Assembly: GCF_018604545.1 (NCBI RefSeq)
Contig: NZ_CP075896.1
Coordinates: 3,410,001 to 3,474,000, forward strand
Length of the DNA stretch: 64,000 bases
Direction: 5' to 3'
Source of the DNA: Streptomyces koelreuteriae
GTDB lineage: Bacteria; Actinomycetota; Actinomycetes; Streptomycetales; Streptomycetaceae
A program made the position numbers and the translations under genes. The notes below the pieces were generated by a model, which had not been told where the DNA came from, searched no databases, and worked only from the letters and a program-made list of their open reading frames with translations. Positions 59,215 to 64,000 of this stretch are shown piece after piece; within the stretch, counting starts at the first letter, position 1, and the number at the start of each line of letters is the position of its first letter.

Positions 59215-60291
59215 TCACCCCCGCGCCCGAGCCAGCCGGGCCGCGTGCGTCGGCGCGTCCGGCACATCCGCCGGGCGGCCCACGGCGAACTCCTTGCGCA
59301 GCACCGGTACGACCTCCTCGCCCAGCAGATCGATCTGCTCCAGCACGGTCTTCAGCGGCAGCCCGGCGTGGTCGACCAGGAAGAGCTGGCGCTGGTAGTC
59401 ACCGGCGTACTCGCGGAAGGCCAGCGTCTTCTCGATGACCTGCTGCGGGGTGCCGACGGTCAGCGGCGTCTGCGCCGTGAAGTCCTCCAGCGACGGCCCG
59501 TGCCCGTACACCGGGGCGACGTCGAAGTACGGCCGGAACTCGCGCACCGCGTCCTGCGAGTTCCGCCGCATGAACACATGCCCGCCGAGCCCGACGATCG
59601 CCTGCTCGGGCGTGCCGTGCCCGTAGTGCGCGTACCGGGCCCGGTACAGCTCGACCATGCGCTTGGTGTGGTCGGCCGGCCAGAAGATGTTGTTGTGGAA
59701 GAAGCCGTCGCCGTAGAACGCGGCCTGCTCGGCGATCTCCGGCGAGCGGATCGACCCGTGCCAGACGAACGGCGGTACACCGTCCAGCGGCCGGGGCGTC
59801 GCCGTGAAGCCCTCCAGCGGCGTACGGAACTTCCCCTCCCAGTCGACGCCCTCCTCGCGCCACAGGCGGTGCAGCAGGGCGTAGTTCTCGACGGCGAGCG
59901 GGATGCCCTGCCGGATGTCCTGCCCGAACCAGGGGTAGACCGGCGCGGTGTTCCCGCGGCCCAGCATCAGATCCACCCTGCCGTCGGCCAGGTGCTGGAG
60001 CATCGCGAAGTCCTCGGCGATCTTCACCGGGTCGCTGGTGGTGATGAGGGTGGTGGCCGTGGAGAGGACCAGCCGCTCGGTGCGGGCGGCGATGTAGCCG
60101 AGCATCGTGGTCGGGGAGGACGGCACGAAGGGCGGGTTGTGGTGCTCGCCGGTCGCGAAGACGTCGAGCCCGGCCTCCTCCGCCTTGAGGGCGATGGCGA
60201 CCATGGCCTTGATCCGCTCGCGCTCGGTCGGGGTCCGGCCCGTGGTGGGGTCGGGCGTGACGTCGCCGACACTGAAGATCCCGAACTGCAT
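59215..60291 (-). CDS. LLM-class flavin-dependent oxidoreductase
   Basis: Luciferase-like monooxygenase family protein of 358 residues, (beta/alpha)8 barrel: MQFGIFSVGDV, AEEAGLDVFATGEHHNPPFV, GRVDLMLGRGNTAPVYPWFG and AFYGDGFFHNNIFWP. It uses reduced flavin, possibly F420 or FMN, and an unknown substrate. ATG 60291. Leftward; upstream is the TIGR03086-type gene on the same strand, 22 bp away, so the two may be co-transcribed. Confidence 0.9.
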   Translation of the reverse strand: MQFGIFSVGDVTPDPTTGRTPTERERIKAMVAIALKAEEAGLDVFATGEHHNPPFVPSSPTTMLGYIAARTERLVLSTATTLITTSDPVKIAEDFAMLQHLADGRVDLMLGRGNTAPVYPWFGQDIRQGIPLAVENYALLHRLWREEGVDWEGKFRTPLEGFTATPRPLDGVPPFVWHGSIRSPEIAEQAAFYGDGFFHNNIFWPADHTKRMVELYRARYAHYGHGTPEQAIVGLGGHVFMRRNSQDAVREFRPYFDVAPVYGHGPSLEDFTAQTPLTVGTPQQVIEKTLAFREYAGDYQRQLFLVDHAGLPLKTVLEQIDLLGEEVVPVLRKEFAVGRPADVPDAPTHAARLARARG

Positions 60292-60313
60292 GGTCGCTCA
60301 CCCTCCAGGTTGT

Positions 60314-60982
60314 TTACCCTTCAACAGTACCCGGGGGAACGACGGCGGGCTCGGTGGCATTCCGGGAAGCGGGCGCGGGGGTATTCCAGGAGGGGTCCCG
60401 GCCGGTCCGCCCGAGCAGCCGCTCGAAGGCCGAGGCCCCCTCCGCCACCGGCACCGGCTCCCCGAACACCCCCATCTTCCTGGCCGTGGGTGCCAGCTCG
60501 TCCACCGCGCCGGACAGCTCCGCCACGACCGCCTCGTCGGCACCCGGGTACTCCTGGCCCGTCGCCCGCGCCAGGTCCCACACATGCACCGTCAGATCGA
60601 GCAGCGCCATCGAGCCGACCAGCCGCGCCGGCATGTTCATCGCGCCCGTCGTGCCGTCCTCGGCCCCCGGCGCCGACCAGGCCGCCACCAGCCGGTCCGC
60701 CTCCCGGGCGAACCGCTCACGCCACTCGGGACTCCCGGCGACGGGTTCGGGCGCCTCACCGAAGTCCGACGCCTCCTTCGCGGCCAGCCGCTGGAACTGC
60801 ACGATCACCTGGAAGAGGTGATCGACCAGCGCGCGCACGTCGTACTCGGCACAGGGCGTGGGCGCGGCGAGCGCCGCGTCGGGAATGCCCCGCACCACCG
60901 GCACCGCCCGCTCCCGGGCCATGCCCAGCAGCTCACCGACGCGGTACGTCCTCACAGGGTTCATGTCCATGCTCGTGTCCAT
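60314..60982 (-). CDS. TIGR03086/maleylpyruvate-isomerase-fold metal-binding protein
   Basis: Protein of 222 residues of the DinB/MDMPI-like four-helix fold: PTPCAEYDVRALVDHLFQVIV (quoted in part: CAEYDVRALVDHLF) with the first metal His, and LTVHVWDLARATGQ with the second. These proteins use mycothiol or bind metal. Several in-frame ATGs cluster at 60964-60982; the first is given. Near the LLM oxidoreductase gene on the same strand. Confidence 0.82.
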   Translation of the reverse strand: MDTSMDMNPVRTYRVGELLGMARERAVPVVRGIPDAALAAPTPCAEYDVRALVDHLFQVIVQFQRLAAKEASDFGEAPEPVAGSPEWRERFAREADRLVAAWSAPGAEDGTTGAMNMPARLVGSMALLDLTVHVWDLARATGQEYPGADEAVVAELSGAVDELAPTARKMGVFGEPVPVAEGASAFERLLGRTGRDPSWNTPAPASRNATEPAVVPPGTVEG

Positions 60983-61044
60983 GTTCTGACCGTAGGTACG
61001 GCCACGACCGCCCATCTTGAAGAAACGCGACGTACGATCCGGCC

Positions 61045-61869
61045 ATGGAGGCACCCCGCCACGACACCCGCGGGATCGTCGACCCGTCCGGGCTGCTGAA
61101 CCGCGTGCGCTTCCGCCGCCACGAGCCCGCCGAGCCGCTGCGCCGCTACGTCGAGTGGTACTGGCTCATCGACTGGGACCTGCCCGAGCCGTACGCCTCC
61201 CACGTCGTCCCGCACCCCTCCGTCAACCTCACCTTCCAGTGGGACGAGGACGAGGGCCCGCCCTACGGCGAGGTCACCGGCGTCGCGCTCGGCCTCTACA
61301 CCAGGAAGCTGACCGGTCGGGGCCGGGTCTGCGGGGCGAAGTTCCGCCCCGGCGGCTTCCGGCCGTACGCCCCCGAGGAGCCGGTCTCCCGCTGGACGGG
61401 CGTCGCCCTGCCCGCCCAGGAGGTGTTCCCGCAGGTCACCGCCGACACCGCCCGCGAGGTCGTCACCCCCTCCGACGACGCCGCCCGGGTCGCCGCCCTC
61501 GACGCCTTCCTGCTCGCCCTGCCCCGCACCCCGGACCCGCAGGCGGACCTCGCGACCGACCTCGTCGCACGCATCCGCGCGGACCGCGCCGTACGCCGCG
61601 TCGGCGACTTCGCCCACGCCCAGGGCCTGTCGGTACGGGCCCTGCAACGGCTCTTCTCCACCCACGTCGGCGTCAGCCCCAAGTGGGTCCTCCTGCGCTA
61701 CCGCATCCACGAGGCCCTGGAACAGGCCGCCGGCCACGACGACATCGACTGGGCCACCCTCGCCGCCGACCTCGGCTACGCCGACCAGGCCCACCTCGTG
61801 CGGGACTTCACGGCCACGGTGGGAGTCCCTCCCACGGCGTACGCGGCGGAGGCCCGGGCCGGGCGATAG
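61045..61869 (+). CDS. AraC-family transcriptional regulator
   Basis: Regulator of 274 residues. The N-terminal region (DUF6597-like: RYVEWYWLIDWDLPEPYASHV, LPHP-type VVPHPSVNLTFQ) is followed by a C-terminal AraC HTH pair (VGDFAHAQGLSVRALQRLF, WATLAADLGYADQAHLVRDF). ATG 61045 is divergent from the TIGR03086-type gene with 62 bp between, suggesting it controls that gene or itself. Inducer unknown. Confidence 0.9.
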   Translation: MEAPRHDTRGIVDPSGLLNRVRFRRHEPAEPLRRYVEWYWLIDWDLPEPYASHVVPHPSVNLTFQWDEDEGPPYGEVTGVALGLYTRKLTGRGRVCGAKFRPGGFRPYAPEEPVSRWTGVALPAQEVFPQVTADTAREVVTPSDDAARVAALDAFLLALPRTPDPQADLATDLVARIRADRAVRRVGDFAHAQGLSVRALQRLFSTHVGVSPKWVLLRYRIHEALEQAAGHDDIDWATLAADLGYADQAHLVRDFTATVGVPPTAYAAEARAGR

Positions 61870-61982
61870 GTGCTGCAGCCGACGTACCGGCGCGGAAGCG
61901 GACGGAGGGAGCGTGCGCCGGCCCGGGAGCCGTCCCGCCCTGACGCGGAGCGCCCGGGCGAGGGCATGCGAAGCTGACGACC

Positions 61983-62318
61983 ATGTTCGTGCTCCGCTCC
62001 GCCGCCCTCTTCGTCGTCGCCGCCCTGTTCGAGATCGGCGGCGCATGGCTGGTCTGGCAGGGCGTGCGCGAGAACCGGGGCTGGCTGTGGGCGGCCGGCG
62101 GCGTCCTCGCGCTCGGCGCGTACGGCTTCGTCGCGACGTTCCAGCCCGACGCCCACTTCGGCCGCGTGCTCGCCGCGTACGGCGGGATCTTCGTCGCCGG
62201 TTCGATCCTCTGGGGCGTGGTCGCGGACGGCTACCGCCCGGACCGCTGGGACATCGCGGGCGCGCTGATCTGCCTCGCGGGCATGGCGGTCATCATGTAC
62301 GCCCCGCGAGGGGACTGA
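61983..62318 (+). CDS. YnfA-family small membrane transporter-like protein
   Basis: Protein of 111 residues with four membrane helices and the YnfA (UPF0060) patterns [36 protein letters not shown] and [17 protein letters not shown]. Related to small multidrug resistance proteins by fold; transport activity is not proven here. ATG 61983, the normal family start. Confidence 0.92.
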   Translation: MFVLRSAALFVVAALFEIGGAWLVWQGVRENRGWLWAAGGVLALGAYGFVATFQPDAHFGRVLAAYGGIFVAGSILWGVVADGYRPDRWDIAGALICLAGMAVIMYAPRGD

Positions 62319-62338
62319 CCGGCCCCGGGCGCGGGATC

Positions 62339-62776
62339 TCAGAACGGCTCGTCGGGCGGCAGCAACCCCAACTGCCCGAGGAAGTCCATCTCGTCGAAGT
62401 ACAGCCGGTAGTCGACGATCCGCCCGTCCCGCACGGTGGCGATGTCCACCCCTCGGATCCTGATCTCCTTCTGCGTCGGCGGCAGCGTCTCACCGTTGGG
62501 CAGCTCCAGCGGCCCGGTGTTGCGCCCGCTGAAGACCCCCTCGTCGATGGCCGTGTCGCCCACCTCGTAGGAGTGCAGCGCGTGGAACGCCCCGTCGGGA
62601 ACGGCCTCCGTCATCGTCCGCCAGTACTCGACGATGTCGTCACGCCCGTGCAGCTCGCCCTCGTCGGGTGTGAAGGCGACCGCGTCCTCGGCGTACAGCT
62701 CGCCGATGGCCTTCAGATCGGCGTGCGTGGTGATCGCGTCCGTGAGCCGGTCCATGACCTCACGTGCCTCGCCCAT
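62339..62776 (-). CDS. SnoaL-like (NTF2-fold) protein
   Basis: Protein of 145 residues of the SnoaL/NTF2-like fold: LTDAITTHADLKAIGELYAEDAV, GELHGRDDIVEYWRTM and VRDGRIVDYRLYFDEMDFL. The family contains polyketide cyclases and many small enzymes and binding proteins. GGAGG six bases before ATG 62776 fixes the start. Function cannot be specified. Confidence 0.87.
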   Translation of the reverse strand: MGEAREVMDRLTDAITTHADLKAIGELYAEDAVAFTPDEGELHGRDDIVEYWRTMTEAVPDGAFHALHSYEVGDTAIDEGVFSGRNTGPLELPNGETLPPTQKEIRIRGVDIATVRDGRIVDYRLYFDEMDFLGQLGLLPPDEPF

Positions 62777-62853
62777 GATCCACCTCCGGTACAGCCGGAA
62801 AACCAAGGGACCACCCGCCCTCATTCTCCCACCAGGGGCCCCGCCTATCCTGG

Positions 62854-62888
62854 CCGGAAGCCGGAAGCCGGAAGCCGGAAGCCGGAAG
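62854..62888. repeat. 7-bp tandem repeat CCGGAAG x5
   Basis: Five perfect copies of CCGGAAG lie between the divergent SnoaL-like and SDR genes, about 70 bp before the SDR start. A shorter repeat, CGCCACTCA twice, lies just downstream. Confidence 0.85.
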
Positions 62889-62958
62889 CCTTGAGGCCAC
62901 AGCCGACCCCGCCCACCGCACCCACGCCACTCACGCCACTCACGCCCGAGGAGCTCCC

Positions 62959-63738
62959 ATGGCCACCGCCGCCGTACCGCCCGCAGCCTCCCGCATCGCC
63001 GTCGTCACGGGTGCGAGCAGCGGAATCGGCGCCGCCACCGCCCGGCAGCTCGCCGCGGCCGGCTACCGCGTCGTCCTCACCGCGCGCCGCAAGGACCGCA
63101 TCGAGGCACTGGCGGAGGAGATCAACGCGGCGGGCCACCAGGCCACGGCCTACGCCCTGGACGTCACGGACCGCGCGGCGGTCGACGAGTTCGCCACGGC
63201 CTTCAAGACCATCGGCGTCCTGGTCAACAACGCGGGCGGCGCGCTCGGCGCCGACCCGGTCGCGACCGGCGACCCGGCGGACTGGCGTCAGATGTACGAG
63301 ACGAACGTCATCGGCACGCTCCACCTCACCCAGGCCCTGCTGCCCAAGCTGGACGCGAGCGGCGACGGCACGGTCGTGGTCGTCTCCTCCACCGCGGGCC
63401 ACGGCACCTACGAGGGCGGCGCGGGCTATGTCGCCGCCAAGCACGGCGCCCACGTCCTCGCCGAGACCCTGCGCCTGGAGATCGTCGGCCGCCCGGTCCG
63501 CGTCATCGAGATCGCCCCCGGCATGGTCAAGACGGACGAGTTCGCCCTGACCCGCTTCTCCGGCGACTCGGCCAAGGCCGAGAAGGTCTACGAGGGCGTG
63601 GCCGAGCCCCTCACCGCCGACGATGTCGCCGACACCATCACCTGGGCCATCACCCGCCCCAGCCACGTCAACGTGGACCTCCTGGTCCTGCGCCCCCGCG
63701 CCCAGGCCTCGAACACGAAGGTCCACCGGGAGCTGTGA
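62959..63738 (+). CDS. Short-chain dehydrogenase/reductase (YdfG-like)
   Basis: Classical SDR of 259 residues: TGASSGIG (17-24) cofactor motif, ARR after strand 2 suggesting NADP(H), NNAGG, catalytic Ser in VVSSTAGHG, and YVAAK. C-terminal EIAPGMVKTDEF is typical of the YdfG/serine-3-dehydrogenase-like group. ATG 62959. Substrate unknown; not clearly linked to neighbours. Confidence 0.92.
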   Translation: MATAAVPPAASRIAVVTGASSGIGAATARQLAAAGYRVVLTARRKDRIEALAEEINAAGHQATAYALDVTDRAAVDEFATAFKTIGVLVNNAGGALGADPVATGDPADWRQMYETNVIGTLHLTQALLPKLDASGDGTVVVVSSTAGHGTYEGGAGYVAAKHGAHVLAETLRLEIVGRPVRVIEIAPGMVKTDEFALTRFSGDSAKAEKVYEGVAEPLTADDVADTITWAITRPSHVNVDLLVLRPRAQASNTKVHREL

Positions 63739-63811
63739 CACCGGCGGGGACACTCCCACGGCCCTGAAAAGCACAGGCCCCGAGCCGGGGTGGCCCTTAA
63801 GGTCACCCTTC

Positions 63812-64000
63812 GTGGACATCGACAGACACATACGCTTCGACGACCTGCACAACTTCCGCGACTTAGGCGGCTACACCACCGCGGACGGCCACCGCATCCG
63901 CCGGGCCCGGGTCTACCGCGCCGACTCCCTGGGCAAGCTCACCCGGGGCACGGACGACTGGACCCGCTTCCTCTCCCTAGGCATCCGCACGGTCATCGAC
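63812..64000 (+). CDS. Tyrosine phosphatase (Y_phosphatase3), 3' end outside window
   Basis: First 63 codons of a gene running off the right edge. GTG 63812 is followed by HIRFDDLHNFRDLGGYTT, the NFRDLGGY signature of the Y_phosphatase3 family, then RVYRADSLGKLT; the catalytic CxxxxxR loop is beyond the window. Leu18 (in FRDLGGY) is encoded by TTA at 63863-63865, so expression may depend on bldA. Confidence 0.82.
   Translation, partial: MDIDRHIRFDDLHNFRDLGGYTTADGHRIRRARVYRADSLGKLTRGTDDWTRFLSLGIRTVID

Noticed and set aside
62854..62888. CRISPR-like array
   Set aside because: The repeat units are 7 bp and directly adjacent without spacers, so this is a simple tandem repeat.

Overview
The window is chromosomal DNA of a Streptomyces (very high GC, strong G/C at third codon positions, GTG and TTG starts, rare TTA codons, DUF397/XRE pairs, a futalosine menaquinone locus and ResB/CcsB cytochrome c maturation genes). 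Gene content and order resemble, from memory, the SCO4470-SCO4508 part of the S. coelicolor core chromosome, with accessory insertions. I see no rRNA, tRNA or CRISPR array.

Region by region. 1-5.8 kb: the end of an EccC/FtsK-type ATPase, a membrane protein and a receptor-type Ser/Thr kinase. 5.9-8.8 kb: mqnA, a cold-shock gene with a long low-GC leader, a glycine-zipper protein and a methyltransferase. 8.8-18.7 kb: a lipid-type catabolic block: Tat-exported 3-ketosteroid-dehydrogenase-like flavoprotein, orphan sugar-binding lipoprotein, acyl-CoA ligase, thiolase, FabG4-like reductase, MaoC hydratase and a TetR regulator. The thiolase is broken by a 213-bp MITE-like element with perfect 23-bp terminal inverted repeats. 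18.8-27.3 kb: a DAACS transporter preceded by a Cys-rich leader peptide, a DUF4229 protein, an acetyltransferase, mqnE, an Lrp regulator, the UbiX/UbiA/UbiD-type genes of late menaquinone synthesis and a rhomboid. 27.3-34.9 kb: accessory DNA: XRE regulator with two near-identical DUF397 genes, a 748-bp nested inverted repeat with G-quadruplex motifs, a UvrA2-like ABC protein divergent from a double-headed MerR regulator, and a stand-alone condensation-domain protein. 34.9-42.7 kb: ccsB-resB-ccdA-resA, a deacetylase-like lipoprotein, a histidine phosphatase and hemL, all leftward.

43.9-48.7 kb is the most distinctive system: a graspetide (omega-ester RiPP) cluster. A 100-residue precursor (tgmA), an ATP-grasp ligase (tgmB) and a protein-isoaspartate-methyltransferase-like enzyme (tgmC) are coupled by 4-nt overlaps. 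Upstream are an anti-sigma-type ATPase and a divergent regulator (with a TTA codon) plus acetyltransferase. By analogy with fuscimiditide, the product may carry side-chain esters and an aspartimide.

48.8-64 kb: a TetR/VOC/RibD-like resistance-type module with paired operators, a PrpF/MatC-like/LysR organic-acid locus, hemerythrin, stress-type small proteins, a two-component system, an LLM oxidoreductase, AraC, YnfA, SnoaL-like and SDR genes, and the start of a tyrosine phosphatase gene carrying a TTA codon.
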